Translations under genes and position numbers: made by a program
The notes under the pieces: model-generated
What the model saw: the letters and a program-made list of their open reading frames with translations, nothing else
Database searches by the model: none
Told to the model about the DNA's origin: nothing
Origin: Hevea brasiliensis
Lineage: Eukaryota; Streptophyta; Magnoliopsida; Malpighiales; Euphorbiaceae
DNA length: 64,000 nt
Direction: 5' to 3'
Assembly: GCF_030052815.1 (NCBI RefSeq)
Contig: NC_079498.1
Span: 75,626,992 to 75,690,991, forward strand
Shown: piece after piece, positions 12,738 through 25,965 of the stretch
Layout of the letters: each line of letters begins with the position of its first letter
How positions within the stretch are numbered: the stretch's first letter is position 1

Positions 12738-13760
12738 AGCTAGCCTGTAGGCTACTGGTCCCACATATTCAATGACTTCATATGGGCTAATGAACCTAGG
12801 GCTCAACTTACCTTTTCTTCCAAACCTCAGTACCTTCTTCCATGGTGACACCTTAAGGAACACTTTGTCACCAACTGTGTATTCTATTTCTTTTCTCTTC
12901 AGGTCAGCATAAGATTTCTGTCTATCTGAGGCAACCTTCATATTGGCTTTGATTAGTTTTACTTTCTCCTCAGTCTGTTTCACCAGGTCTGGCCCTACCA
13001 GTTTGTCTTCGCCCAATTCAGTCCAGCACACTGGAGTTCTACATTTCCTCCCATACAGTGCTTCATATGGGGCCATTTGGATGCTAGCTTGGTAGCTATT
13101 GTTGTATGCAAATTCTGCCAGTGGGAGGTATCTATCCCAACTTCCCTCAAACTCAATGACATAACTCCTCAGCATATCCTCAAGGACCTGGATTACTCTT
13201 TCTGATTGTCCATCCATCTGAGGATGGAAAGCTGTGCTGAAGTGGAGTTGTGTACCTAAGGACTCATGCAACTTCTTCCAAAATCTCGATGTAAACCTTG
13301 GGTCTCGATCAGATATGATGGAAAGTGGAATTCCATGCAATCTAACTATCTCACTGATATACAATTCTGCTAACTTCTCCAGTGAGTAGTCAGTCCTAAC
13401 TGGCAGAAAGTGTGCTGACTTCGTCAATCTATCTACTATCACCCATACTGCATCATGTTTCTTCTGGGTGAGAGGTAGACCACTTACAAAATCCATGGTG
13501 ACCCGATCCCATTTCCATTCAGGTATGCGTATAGGCTGTAGCAAACCTGATGGAACTTGATGTTCTGCCTTGACTTGCTTACATGTCAAGCATTTAGTCA
13601 CATAGTCAGCTATGTCCTTCTTCATACCAGGCCACCAATACTGAAGCTTCAGATCATGATACATTTTTGTACTTCTTGGGTGCATAGCATAAACACTGGT
13701 ATGTGCCTCTTTCAGAATACTGGCCTTCAATTCCCCATCATCTGGTACACCTACTCTTCC
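12738..13760 (-). pseudogene. C integrase
   Basis: Numbering from the codon at 14627: an HHCC zinc site (H309, H316, C346, C349), then the catalytic triad D379 (TMDF), D440 (ISD) and E476 (GQSE) with 35 residues between the last two, as in retroviral integrases. A GPY/F-like segment follows (RFISPYEV), where the usual G of GPY is S. The enzyme inserts element DNA into chromosomes. No stop lies inside the domain; it is downstream of RNase H and upstream of the chromodomain in one frame. Confidence 0.92.
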
Positions 13761-13952
13761 TTTGTAGTACAGACACCCATTTGCTTTCACCTCATAGTCA
13801 GTTGCTTTTCCCTCTGAGATTTTGCTCATAATAGCCTTTAGCTTCTCATCTACCTTCTGCCCATCTAAAATCTGTTGTAACAGGTTTGGCCTCACTTGCA
13901 ACTCAGCCAAAATAGCTCCATCTCGAATTAAAGTTAGATGGGCATTCAATGA

Positions 13953-15289
13953 TCTCAAAGCTGTGATGGATTTTCTGCTCAAAGCATCTGCAACTACATT
14001 TGCTTTCCCAGGATGGTAGTCAATTACACAATCATAATCCTTTAGGAACTCAATCCATCGTCTCTGTCTAAGGTTGAGCTCCTTCTGGGTTGGCAAGTAT
14101 TTCAGGCTTTTGTGGTCTGTATAAATGTAGCACTTTTCACCATACAAGTAATGCCTCCATATCTTCAGTGCGAAGATAATTGTTGTAAGCTCTAGATCAT
14201 GGGTAGGGTAATTCTGTTCATGTGGCCTTAGCTGCCTGGAAGCATAAGCGATCACCTTCCCCTCTTGCATCAATACACACCCTAACCCATTATGAGAGGC
14301 ATCACTGTAGATCACAAAGTCCTTTCCTAACACTGGCCGTGTTAACACTGGTGCCTCTGTCAACATGGCCTTCAACTTCTCAAAACTGGTCTGACACTTA
14401 TCATTCCAGTCAAATCTGACATTCTTGTGTAACAACTTGGTCATTGGAGCAGCTATTAGGGAAAATCCCTTCACAAATCTTCTGTAATACCCAGCTAGCC
14501 CCAAAAAGCTTCTGACCTCAGTTGTATTTCTGAGAGGCTTCCATTCCATCACTGCTTCTATTTTCTTAGGATCCACTCTAATCCCATCAGCTGACACTAT
14601 GTGTCCAAGGAATGCAATCTCATTCAACTAGAAGTCACACTTGGACAACTTAGCATACAGCTTCTTTTCTCTCAGGGTTTGCAGAACAATTCTCAAATAT
14701 TCATCATGTTCTTCCCTGGTCTTGGAATACACCAAAATATCATCAATAAAGACCACTACGAACCGATCTAGGTATGGATGGAAAATACGGTTCATAAGGT
14801 CCATGAATGCTGCTAGTGCATTTGTTAGGCCAAAGGGCATCACCAGAAACTTATAATGCCCATACCGTGTCCTGAATGCAGTCTTTGGCACATCTGCATC
14901 TTTCACCCTCAACTGATGATATCTTGATCTGAGATCAATTTTAGAAAATACTCTTGCTCCTTTCAACTGATCAAATAGATCATCAATTCTAGGCAACAGA
15001 TACTTATTCTTCACTGTCACTTTATTCAACTGCCGGTAATCAATACATAACCTCAATGTCCCATCTTTCTTCTTTACAAACAGCACCGGAGCCCCCCATG
15101 GTGACACACTGGGGCGTATGAACCCCTTATCACACAACTCTTACAACTGAGTCTTCAACTCCCTCAATTCAGTGGGTGCCATCCTATAAGGAGCAATGGA
15201 AATGGGTGTTGTACCCGGCATTACCTTAATAGCAAACTCGACTTCCCTTTCTGGTGGCAAACCAGGCAATTCTTCAGGAAACACATCTG
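13953..15289 (-). pseudogene. C reverse transcriptase and RNase H
   Basis: RT carries [33 protein letters not shown] and the catalytic FIDDILVYS (near 14740-14757). RNase H follows with all four acidic residues: D109 (YSDAS), E146 (DLE), D171 (YTDHKS) and D214 (VVADALS), numbered from 14627. RT copies the RNA and RNase H removes the template strand. Stops at 15141-15143 and 14628-14630 fall in the RT lead-in and between palm and connection, so this copy is inactive without suppression. Confidence 0.92.
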
Positions 15290-15839
15290 GGAATTCTTTT
15301 ACTGTGGGTATTTCACACAGATCTGGCTTAGCCTGCCTAGTATCCACCACATGTGCTAGGTAGACCTCACAGCCTTTTCTCATCAATTTTCTTGCAACTG
15401 TGGCTGAAATAACATTGGACAAGAAATCTGTCCTTTCCCCCACAACTGTAATCTCATTACCCTCAGAAGTTTTCAAAGAAATTCTCTTTAATTTACAATC
15501 AACTGTTGCCTGATGACGTGACAACCAGTCCATTCCCAAAATCACGTCAAACTCGTGGAAAGGCAACTCAATTAGATCTGCCGAGAATTCATACCTCTGA
15601 ATCCTTAACGGGCAACCCTTGTACACTTTGTTCACTACTACACTGTGGCCCAATGGATTAGTGACCAGAATGTCTTGGTCACTCTCCCCTACTAGTATCC
15701 CCCTTTCTATGGGTAGGTTGATGCAGATGTATGAATGAGTGGATCCTGGATCCACCAATGCATGCACAGATGTAGTGTAGAGGGAGAACGTACCCCCGAT
15801 GACGTCCGGGGCATCTTGCTCCTCCTGAGCTCTAATGGC
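15290..15839 (-). pseudogene. C aspartic protease
   Basis: The active-site block ALVDPGSTHSYICIN is at about 15740-15770, followed by the [10 protein letters not shown] motif; there are no internal stops. It lies between the gag zinc knuckle and RT in the same frame, and would mature Gag-Pol in the particle. Confidence 0.9.
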
Positions 15840-17069
15840 ATAAGCTCTTGCAGGTGGTCTGCTCTCAGGCCTCTTTACTGGCTCAGATGCAGGCCTCTGT
15901 GATGGTCCCACTGCCTCAGATTTGCCAGATTTCCTACCCCTTTGTGGTGCAGGAGCAGGTCTGTCTGCTTGTGTTGGAGCAGCTGTAGTAGTTCTGCGTG
16001 GACAGTTCCTCAGCTGATGCTCTGTCGACGCACACCTTAAGCAGGCACCAGTCACTCTCCAACACTCCCCCTTATGCCACTTCAGGCAATGTGGATATGC
16101 AGAAGATGCTGGGGCTAGTCCCCTGAACCCCATCCCTGGAGAGCTGCCCACTGATGGTGTGGACTGACCTCTCCTAGGGGTAAACTGTGGCCTGGGCCCC
16201 TGAGACTGACCCTGACCTTGTGATTGACCTGAACTCTGTGCAGATGGACCCTTGAACTTCTTCCCAGATGCAGGAGATGAACTAAACTGACCTGGGCCCC
16301 TCTTCTACTGTCTCTCTCTTCTGGTCTGCTCACTTATTCTTACTTTTTCAACTTTTATTGCAGCTTCCACTAACTTGGTGAAGTCGGTGATTCCCAAAGC
16401 AGTGATCATGATCTTTATGTTGTCATTTAATCCCTCTTCAAATCTCTTACACCTTTCAGCCTCATTAGGGACTATCTCCCTTCCGTAGCGGCTCAATCTA
16501 ATGAATTCCTTTTCATACTCAGTCACTGTTAGCTGTCTCTGCCTCAGGTTAATGAACTCTCTTCTTCTCTCTTCCAGGTATACACTACCCACATATTTCT
16601 TCTTGAATTCGGAGAGGAAGAAGTCCCAAGTTATTACTTCTGGCTGCACTTCACTGGACACCGTATCCCACCATTCATATGCATCATCTTGCAACAGAGA
16701 TATAGCAGCTTCTAGATTTTGTTCAGGAGTGCAGTGGAGTTGTTTTAAAACTCTGCCTGTTCTGTTCAACCAATTTTCGGCTGCAACAGAATCATCTTCT
16801 CTCTTGCCAAAGAAGTCCACTGCTCCAAATTGTCTTAGTCTTTCCAGATGTGATTTCTGCTGTGGAGGTGGTGGTGGTGGTGGTGCTGGCATTACCCCAG
16901 CCATTTGTCTGAAAAATTCAGCCATTTGTTGGAACACGGCCTGTGGAGGCTGAGCAGGCTCTGCTTGAGCTGGCGGAGTAGGTTCTCCCCTACCCCCAGT
17001 CTCAGCTGCTGCAGGTGGAGCATGACTCTCCACTTCCTCCTCAACTGCCCTCTGAGATATAGGGTCCAT
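15840..17069 (-). pseudogene. C gag
   Basis: The start MDPISQRAV is about 105 bp from the PBS. An Ala/Pro-rich segment with a proline run precedes the Retrotrans_gag core (FFGKREDDS, LLQDDAYEWWDTV, KKKYVGSVYLEERR, KRFEEGLND) and a lysine/arginine-rich C-terminal linker. The zinc knuckle CLRCASTEHQLRNCP lies near 16005-16049. A TAG at 16305-16307 separates capsid from the nucleocapsid-like tail. It is nearly identical to gag of B and E, so the three elements are one family. Confidence 0.92.
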
Positions 17070-17173
17070 ATTCTATTCAAAATAAGAAAGACAAACAGAT
17101 CTGTATTAGTGTCACCTCGACTCTTACAAATGCAATGCATGGTATGGACTCAATCTAGGCCCAGAAATGCCAA

Positions 17174-17191
17174 AACCGTGCTCTGATACCA
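17174..17191 (-). other. C primer-binding site (initiator-Met tRNA)
   Basis: TGGTATCAGAGCACGG on the minus strand lies five bases from the end of the 5' LTR. It has the same sequence and spacing as in B and E. Confidence 0.88.
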
Positions 17192-17196
17192 CTAAA

Positions 17197-20100
17197 TGTT
17201 ACACCCCTTACCCGTCTACAGTATATCCGAGTAAGATATGTCACACGGTGTACCGGAACACTCTACTTTATCTCAATCATTTTTATTCTTTCTTAATTTA
17301 TTTTTATCATAGTTTTGAATATAATTTATGAAATATAATTCATTTAAGTCATTTATTGAAATTATAATTTATTTTGAGGTTCTGAAAATTTTATAGAAAA
17401 TCCAGCAGAGTACCGGCTAAAAATGGAGAAAACAGTTCTTCGGAACCTGTGAAAAACACTTCCAATAATCATATTCAATCATTCTCAAACTCCAATATCA
17501 AAATATCAATATGTTTTTCAACAACATTTCCATTTCTCAATCATTCATTTCTCATGGTACTCATTTATAAGCAATAAATAAATACTCAAATTTTTTTATT
17601 CACAACCACAATTTTCATTATTTACATGAACATCAAATACATTACATAAGTTTCAATTACACAAAAGAAAATAAAAGTTAGTTATAAAATACCAAAATGA
17701 AACCTAGTGTCCTACCAATGCACTGAAGATAGTGAGGTGACACGGACACTATGCAGAGCTGTAGGAGGTCTCACCCAGTCTGTGGTCTATCGGGCTCTCG
17801 GTTAGGATCTCCAGAACCAACGCGTGGCAAAAGCAACGCGCTAAGCAATAATGCTTAGTGGTGCCAGTAATAAAATAAAAAGAAATAACATAAAATAAAT
17901 ATGCAGTGAATATATTGATTTATTATTGCAAATAAATTTTTGATGAGTATTTATAGTCTTACTTATTTTGTACTTGTCATATTCATTATTTCATTAAATT
18001 TGTCCACTTTTATGTTTGGTTGCCCAAGTAACCTATACTGGACGATTGGAACTGGATAAACGGGTAAACTGGCACTGGGTATCAAGTACCTCGGGCCGTC
18101 ACGCCATTGGTCACATATGTATCTCCGGCAGGCAAATGTAATGCCTAATAAGTCAGAATAACATTAGGCACAAGGCCAAGTCTCAACACAATGTCAGAAT
18201 GGCTAAAAGCCATGAAATCACAGAATGGCATAATGCCATGTACAGTACTGCTAACTGAACCCTATTGGCATGCCAAACTATCCAAACCAATCTTGTTAGG
18301 TATACTAGGGCATTTGATACTTTTGAATTTTGTAATTTTTGAATTTCAAGCTTTGGTGTCACTATTCACTTCATTAGTCAACAAAAATGTCGACTTTTGC
18401 ATAGAAAATAGGTACATTGGTTTTAACACTCCCAACATACCACATTGTGCATTCAAAACTTGTTGGCATTAATCACCTATACCATTTCTAAGCTTAAAAC
18501 TAATGGAGCAGAATTTTCAGTTTTTATACCCTAACTTTTCTATTCCATTAGTTACTGTTTCAGTGGAAATTTGAGAAAATGATAAACATTAAAGTTGTTC
18601 CTTATTTTGTCTAGTTGAATTTCTTTTTTTGAATCACTCCATTTGGAGTTTTGTAGCTCAAGTTATGGTCTAAAAACCACAACTGGCCGGATTGAAAAAT
18701 TTCAGAACTGACCATATCTACAGTGCAATGAATAGTGACTACAACTGCCTTGTTGGACAGGTTCTGGTCATAATTTGGGGTAAGTTTCTTCATGAAAGTT
18801 GTTGGTATATATCTTAATTGCTGTAAAAATTTCAGGTCAATTGGGCCATTCTACAATGAGTTATGGCCAAATGAACAATCATTATTCATTTGGTCATTCT
18901 GCATAATCTGGTGGCAGGATATCCGGATTGGGGCAAGTTTTTGGTCCACTTGCTTTGGTCTTTTGGGCATGGTTTCTTCACCAAAATTGTGCCATTATGT
19001 GTCTAGTTTCATGTCCAATTGGCCAAACACCAATTAAACCTACACAGCCCAAGTTATGGCTGTCCAAACAGGCTGGACTCACAGCCACCCTGCTGGTCTC
19101 ACTAGGCAGCATACCAAATCAGTTTTCTAATGCTACAATTCACTCCAAGTTATGATCAAATTACCTAAAATGGTCACTAATTGACCATTAGAATGTTCAT
19201 ATACCATTTCATGAGCAAACCCTAATTTTTGTTCAAGTCTCTAAGTTCTCAAAGTTCAATTTATACATTAAACTTACAATTTCAACTTAAATCATGTTCT
19301 TAAACATGAATTGAGTGAGAGAGAATAAATTGGGCACTAACCTCTTTGAGCAAAATTTTTCCTTAGCTAACTTCAATTTTTCCTTCACTTTCTTGGCTTT
19401 TCTTGGCAGCCAAACACTTGCTCAAGATGTAATATTAAATTTTTATGAAGGAAGGTAGGGATTTTATGGTGAAAAATTCAAAGTTAGCAAGGTGTAATGA
19501 AGGATAACAATGGTGGAAATGGGAGAGGTGGCTGCCGGCTGGTTTAGGAGAGAAGATGCAGATTTGTTTTCAATTTTTGTCTCAATTATCTCCTTTTAAA
19601 GTGCTTGTTGAAAGTTGATTGGTGGAGGGCATTGCAATGACATCATGTGATGTCATTATTCTCAATTTCTTTCATTTTTCTTTTCTTTTCTTTTCTACTC
19701 ATTTTCAATTCAATTTTTAGCAATATTTATTCATATTTTAGATCATAATAATTATTTACTTAACTGGACAAGTCAGCCAAAAATCGCCTCTGAAGCCGAA
19801 ATGACCAAAATGCCCTCCATTTGGCTTAACGGGTGAAAATTGTCTGTACCGATTGAAAAATTTTTCTAAATATTTTCTTGGCATTCTAATGCCATAGGAA
19901 CCTCAATGACCCTTCTCTGGAGTCTCAAAAATTATTTTATGATTTTTCCCCTGGGTCTAGGGCTCTTAGTTGCGAGAACCGCAACTTTTCACTAGGTTAC
20001 CCATCGTTAGGGCACCGGCTCATTTAACTTGGTTGTATTTTATTTCTAAAATTTTTTCTAAATTTTTCTTATTAATATTTGAGTTAATTATAGTTCCTCA

Positions 20101-20199
20101 CTTTAGTTTAAATATTTTTCCGGACGTTCTAGCTGTCTGGACCAACACTGGTCACCGGAACAGTAGAATGTACGGAGTTGCTATACGGAGGGTGTTACA
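17197..20199 (-). repeat. C 5' LTR (3003 bp)
   Basis: It pairs with 9414-12414. The inner end reads TGTTACACC on the plus strand where the other LTR has TGTGACACC. The hairpin module lies near 17775-17860. The sequence is nearly colinear with the 3' LTR, with few substitutions and one variable GC-rich patch near 18040-18150. Confidence 0.93.
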
Positions 20200-21258
20200 T
20201 AAACACTTAATCAACCCTTTAATCTACCATTTACAAGCAAGGATAAACTATTCTTAAGGAGTTTCCATGGCTGCCAAAAATATACATCTCCTTAAAACAT
20301 CAAACTCCAAAAATCCTTCCACAATTCATCTACCCATAACATCCACACAAACTTTAATGAAGCAAGCATCAAAAATACCTACTTACCACTTTGGAAACTC
20401 TTCAAAACCTCTCCAAAACTTAGTCTTATTGTTGCCTATCTACTGCCCAAGGTGTATGGACAACTTTTAATGAAGGAAAGTGCAAGGAAGGAGGCTTGGA
20501 TCAAGCTTACATGAAGCTTTAAACCATGCGGCCATGGAGGTTCTTTCTTGGGAGCAATTCGGCTGGTTCTTTGAGAGGTGAGGAAGATGACAATCTTCTG
20601 TCCAAGATGAAGATTAAGTGGTCCACTTTGGTGAGTTAGTGGAGCACTATTGAAGATTTAATGTTAGTTTATTCATAACTTTCTTTATTCCCACATTAAC
20701 TCCCAATTTTTGCTATTTAAACTATGTACCACCAATTTAATTTTTCATAACATTTTCTAAGTGTAATATCATGTATTTTTAATGAACATTTAGGTCAAAA
20801 GACAACTCGGGCTATCAAATGACCACAATGCCCCTATTCGGATTGCATTCCCAATTTTTCGGTAACACCGGGTTTTGTCGTTTTCTCGATTTCTCACTTT
20901 TCTTTGTACTAATTAATTAATTTTTCTTTGATATTTTTAATGGTATTTATACTTCAATAGACACTTATTTAAGTCCTAAAAATATTTTCCCAGGGTTCCC
21001 CGCGGTCTAGGGCTAGTCAACGGTCCACACCGCAACTTCCCGATGCGGTCACCCATCGCTAGGGTTCTCGGCTCGTTTAACTTAGTTAAATTTCATTACT
21101 ATTATTTTTCCTTTGTCTTTCTTGTATTTTCTTTTCTTGTATTTTATTACTTTATGTCTCCTCATCAATATTTATGTGTAGTTCTAGACATCCTAGCTGT
21201 CCGGACAACACTGGTCACCGGAACAGTAGAACGCACTACCGAACATAGGGGTGTTACA
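20200..21258 (-). repeat. Element D, right piece ending in an LTR terminus
   Basis: It starts with the second TAAAC of element C and continues D. Its end GGGGTGTTACA at 21258 is the reverse complement of a TGTAACACCCC LTR start, preceded by blocks shared with the B/C/E LTR starts (GGTCACCGGAACAGTAGAA). CCTCC (21259-21263) is the expected target duplication in G. No gene is seen; short ORFs are unsupported. Confidence 0.65.
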
Positions 21259-22764
21259 CCTCCCTTATTTATTTTTTTTTCATAGTTATGAAGTACAATT
21301 GGTGAAGCATAATTTATTTAAGTCATTTATGGAAAACATCAATTTATTTAAGGTTCCGCAAATTTTATAGAAAATCCGACAGAGTACCGACTAAAAATGG
21401 AGAAACAGTTCTTCGAAACCTGTGAAAAACACTTCCAAAATTTTCAATCAATCCCAAACTCCATTTCATCAACAAAATCTCAATATTTTTCAACAACATT
21501 TTCATTTCTCAATCATTCATCTCAGATGATATTCATGTAAAAGTCATAAATAAATATTCACTTTTTCATTCATAAACACAATTTTCACTTTTTACATTAA
21601 TACCAAAACATATTACATAAGTTTCAATTACATATGAGAAAATAAAAGTTAATTACAAAATACCCAAAATGAAATCTAGTGTCCTACCAATGCACTGACG
21701 TCGGTGAGGTGAAATGGACACTATGCAGAGTCACAGATGATCTCACCCAGTCTGTGGTCTACTGGGCTCTCTATCGGTCTCTCCAGAACCTACGCGTGGC
21801 AAAAGCAACGCGTTAAGCAATAATGCTTAGTGGTGCCAATAATAGAATAAAAAGAAATAACATAAAATAAATATGCAATGCATGTTCTGATGTCTTATGC
21901 AGACAATTTTTCAATAATTATTTGTAGTCTTATTTATTATGTACTTGTTATATTCATAATTTCATTAAATTTATCCATTTTCATTTTTTGTTGGTTGCCC
22001 AAGTAACCTATACTGGACGACTGGACTGGACAAATGGGTAAACTGGCACTGGATATCAAGTACCTCGGGCTGTCACACCATCAGTCACATATGTGTCTCT
22101 CGGTGTGCAACAGAATAGCTAATAAACTGTAATAACATTAGGCACAAGGCCAAGTCTCAACACAATGTCAGAATGGCTAAAAGCCATGAAATCACAGAAT
22201 GGCATAATGCCATGTGCAGTACTGCTAACTGAACCCTATTGGCATGCCAACCTATCCAAGTCAATCTTGCTAGGTGTACTAGGGCATGTTACACTTTTAA
22301 ACTTTACAATTCTTGAAATTTAGGTTTAGGTGCTACTATTCATTTCCTTAGTCAACTAAAATGTTGACTTTTTTATAGATAATAGGTACATTGGTTCTAA
22401 TACTCTCAACATACCACATTTTGCATTCTAAAGTTGATATTGGTTGCCAATACCATTTCTAAGCTTAGTGTTAATTATTCACAATTTTCAGATTTCAAGC
22501 CTTTTGTTTACTATTCCATTGGTCATTTGTACAGTAGGAATTTGGCAAAGTTGTCTTCATAAAAGTTGTTCCTTATTGTGTCTAGTTACATTTCCTTTTT
22601 TGAATCACTCTACTTGGAGTTTTTTAGCTCAAGTTATGGCCTAAACACCATAACTGGCCGGATTGGACAAAATCCAAAATTCTAGGCAAAACTGGTACTA
22701 CCAGATTTGGTAACCTAAGTTTGGTTGGAAATTTGACTAACTTATGGTCAGAATTTGGATTTGT
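21259..22764 (-). repeat. LTR G, left piece (older Tekay-type LTR)
   Basis: It aligns with the B/C LTRs from about 100 bp inside their inner end and has the hairpin module near 21770-21835. It is cut at 22764 by element E and resumes at 57530; TTTGT is duplicated at 22760-22764 and 57530-57534. The first about 100 bp are missing because D is inserted there. No coding content. Confidence 0.82.
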
Positions 22765-25700
22765 TGTAACACCCTCCCGGTAGCAACTCCGACCAGTGTC
22801 AGTCCGGATAGCTAGAACGTCCGGAAAAATATTTAAACTAAAGTGAGGAACCATAATTAACTCAAATATTAATAAGAAAAATTTAGGAAAAATTTTAGAA
22901 ATAAAATACAACCAAGTTAAACGAGCCGGTGCCCTAACGATGGGTAACCCAGAGGGAAGTTGCGGTTCTCGCAACTAGGAGCCCTAGACCCAGGGAAAAA
23001 TTATTAAATAATTTTTGGGACTCCAGAGAAGGGTCATTGAGGTCCCTATGGCATTAGAATGCCAAGAAAATATTTAGAAAAATTTTTCAATCGGTACAGA
23101 CAATTTTGACCCGTTAAGCCAAACGGAGGGCATTTTGGTCATTTCCCTTTCAGAGGTGATTTTTGGCCGACTTGTCCAGTTGAGTAAATAATTATTATGA
23201 CATAAAATATGAATAAACATTACTAAAAATTAAATTGAAAATGAGTAGTGAAGAAAAGAAAAGAAAATGAGAAAAAAGGCTCATTTATGACAGCATGATG
23301 ATGTCATTTAAAAGCTACAACCAATCACAATTGAACAACCATTTAACTAACTAATAAAAAGAGATAAACAAGACCAAAAAAAAAAAGACCAAAAGCTAGC
23401 AGCCATCTCCTTCCTCCCAAACCAGCCGAAACCCATCCTTAGCCAAACCTCCATTGTTGCTCAAATTGAGCTTGAAATCTCCCAAAAACCAACCTTAAAA
23501 TCCTAATATCCTTTCACAAAAAGTCATCCCCACATCACAAGGAAACTCTAGGCAGCCATAAGAAGTAGGAATTCTAAGGAGAATACAAGTCCAAGAAGTG
23601 CCACTTAAAGGTTAGTGCATCTATCTACTTAAAACCCTTATTTTCCATGTTAGGGACTTGAAATCAACATGAATTTGTGAATTAAATGAACCAAATTTGT
23701 GTGTATGCCTACCATGAATTTCGGCAGCCCTAAGGAAGGAACAATGATGGAGTGTTTTGATGGACTTAAAGTGGTTTAGAGATCATGTTTAAAGCATGTA
23801 TGCATGTGGTTAGTGAATGAGTTAGTAATTAAGGTATGTTGTGAAAATTTATAATGGAAACTAGGGTTTTAAGAGTAAAATGTGGACTTGGCTTATGAAA
23901 TTGTTAAAGAACATTCTAATGGTCAATTAGTGACCATTTGAGAAAATTTGACCATAATTTGGACTGAAATATAGCATGGCAAAGTGAATGAGTATCTCGC
24001 CCGATGAGTGCAAAGAGGTGGTCGTGATTCCAGCCCACTTGGACTGCCATATCTTTGGCTGTGTTGGTCCAATTGGTGTTTGGCCAATTGGACATGAAAC
24101 TAAACTTATAATGGCACATTTTTTCTGAAGAAACTATGCCCAAAAGACCAAAGCAAGAGGACCAAAAGTTGGCCCCAATCCGGGTACCCTGCAAGCCAAT
24201 TCTGCAGAATGACCAAATGAACAGTTGGCCATAACTCACTGTAGAAATGGTCAATTGACCTAAATTTTTATAGCAACAAGTTAAGACATAGACAAACAAC
24301 TTTCATGAAGAAACCTACCCCAAATTATGACTAGAACCTATCTAACAAGACAGTGGCAGTCACTGTTCATGGTACTGTAGATTTGGTAATTCTGCAGATT
24401 GGAAATCCGGCCAGCTGTGGTTTTTGGACCATATCTGGAGCTAAAAAACTCCAAATGGAGTGATTCAAAAAAATAAATTCAACTAGACAAAATAAGGAAC
24501 AACTTTCATGTTTACCATTTCCTCAAATTCCCACTACAACAGTGCTTAATGGAACAGTAAAGTTAGGCTTCAAAAACTGAAAATTCTGCTCTCTTGGTTT
24601 TAAGTTTAGAAATGGTAATGGTGATCAATTCCAACAAGTTTTAAATGTAAAATGTGGTACATTGGGAGTGTTAAAACCAATGCACCTATTTTCTATCCAA
24701 AAGTCAACATTTTTGTTGACTAATGAAGTGAATAGTGACACCAAAACTTGAAATTCACAAATTGAAGAATTTTAAAGTATCAAATGCCCTAGTATACCTA
24801 ACAAGATTGGTTTCGATAGTTTGGCATGCCAATAGGGTTCAGTTAGCAGTACTGCACATGGTAATATGCCATTCTGTGATTTTATGGCTTTTAGCCATTT
24901 TGATATTGTGTTGAGACTTGGCCTCGTGCCTATACTATTTACAGCTTGTTAGCTGTTCTGTTGCACATCGGGAGATGCATATGTGACCGATGGTGTGACG
25001 GCCCGAGGTACTAGATACCCAGTGCCAGTTTACCCGTTTATCCAGTCCAGTCGTTCAGTATAGGTTACTTGGGCAACCAAATGAATGAAAATGGACAAAG
25101 TTAAAGAAATAAATGAATATAACAGATACAAAACAAATAAGACATACATTAAATACATATTTATTTTCTGTTATTTTCTTTTATTTTATTATTGCACCAC
25201 TAAGTATCATTGCTTAGCGCGTTGCTTTTGCCACGCGTAGGTTCTGGAGATACTGAACGTGAGCCCAGTAGACCGCAAACTGGGTGAGTCCATCCTGCAG
25301 CTCTGCACAGTGTCCGTGTCACCTCACCTTCTACAGTGCATTGGTAGGACACTAGGTTTCATTTTGGTGTTTTGTGACTAACTTTTTATTTTCTCATATG
25401 TATTTGGATTTATGTAATATATTTTGATGTTCATGTAAATAATGAAAATGGTGTTGGTGAATGAAAAATGTGAATATCTATCTCAGAAATTATCTTTGGA
25501 TTATCACATGAGATGAATGATTGAGAAATTAAATTGAAAAATGTTGAGTTTGTGATGATATGGGAGTTTGAGAGTGATGAGATATGAATATTGGAAGTGT
25601 TTTTAACAGGTTCCGAAGAACTGTTTTCTCCATTTTTAGCCGGTACTCTGCCGGATTTTCTTTAAAATTTTTGGAACCTCAAATAAATAATAATTTCCAT

Positions 25701-25838
25701 AAATGGCTTAAATAAATTATATTTCATAAACTATATTCAAAACTATGATAAAAATTGATTAAGTTAAAATAGAGGGTGCCGATACATCGTGTGACATTGC
25801 TTACTCGGATATACTGTACACGGGTAAGGGGTGTCACA
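22765..25838 (+). repeat. E 5' LTR (3074 bp)
   Basis: Runs from TGTAACACCCTCC to GGGGTGTCACA. Relative to the 3' LTR it has lost about 24 bp close to the start (after GGTAGCAACTC), a likely post-insertion deletion in U3. It contains the hairpin module at 25200-25284. No clear TATA box was recognised by eye. Confidence 0.93.
25200..25284 (+). other. Three-hairpin LTR module, E 5' copy
   Basis: Stem 1 CTAAGTA/TGCTTAG (25200-25217, one wobble pair), stem 2 CGCGTTGC/GCCACGCG around TTTT (25218-25237, one mismatch), stem 3 CCCAGT/ACTGGG (25264-25284). The E 3' copy has CTAAGCA in stem 1, a full Watson-Crick pair set. Confidence 0.6.
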
Positions 25839-25843
25839 TTTAG

Positions 25844-25860
25844 TGGTATCAGAGCACGGT
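25844..25860 (+). other. E primer-binding site (initiator-Met tRNA)
   Basis: TGGTATCAGAGCACGGT begins five bases after the 5' LTR, the same as in B and C. Confidence 0.9.
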
Positions 25861-25965
25861 TTAGGCGTTTCTGGGCCTAGATTGAGTCCATACCATGCAT
25901 TGCATTTGTAAGAGTCGAGGTGACACTAATGCAGATCTGTTTGTCTTTCTTATTTTGAATAGGAT

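Larger units (their letters stand above)
12426..17069 (-). pseudogene. C Gag-Pol polyprotein, single frame with three nonsense codons
   Basis: One continuous frame of 1547 codons runs from MDPISQRAV (17069) to the stop in the polypurine tract. The domain order is Gag capsid, zinc knuckle, protease, RT, RNase H, integrase, chromodomain, which is the chromovirus arrangement. There is no frameshift. Stops are TAG 16305-16307 (Gln in relatives), TAA 15141-15143 (Gln) and TAG 14628-14630 (Trp), each one C-to-T or G-to-A step from the sense codon. Expression as one frame implies that protease processing, not ribosomal frameshifting, sets the Gag and Pol products. Confidence 0.93.
9414..20199 (-). 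mobile_element. Element C: complete Tekay/Del-type chromovirus (10.8 kb)
   Basis: A perfect 5-bp target duplication TAAAC flanks it (9409-9413 and 20200-20204). On the minus strand the order is 5' LTR (20199-17197), PBS, gag, protease, RT, RNase H, integrase, chromodomain, polypurine tract and 3' LTR (12414-9414). In the first about 220 bp compared by eye the LTRs differ at about four positions, so the insertion is fairly young. The polyprotein has only three nonsense codons, making this the best-preserved element here and my reference for the others. Confidence 0.95.

Noticed and set aside
22765..25838. TATA-driven promoter in the Tekay LTRs
   Set aside because: I found no convincing TATA box at a consistent place in all copies by eye, so I did not annotate one.
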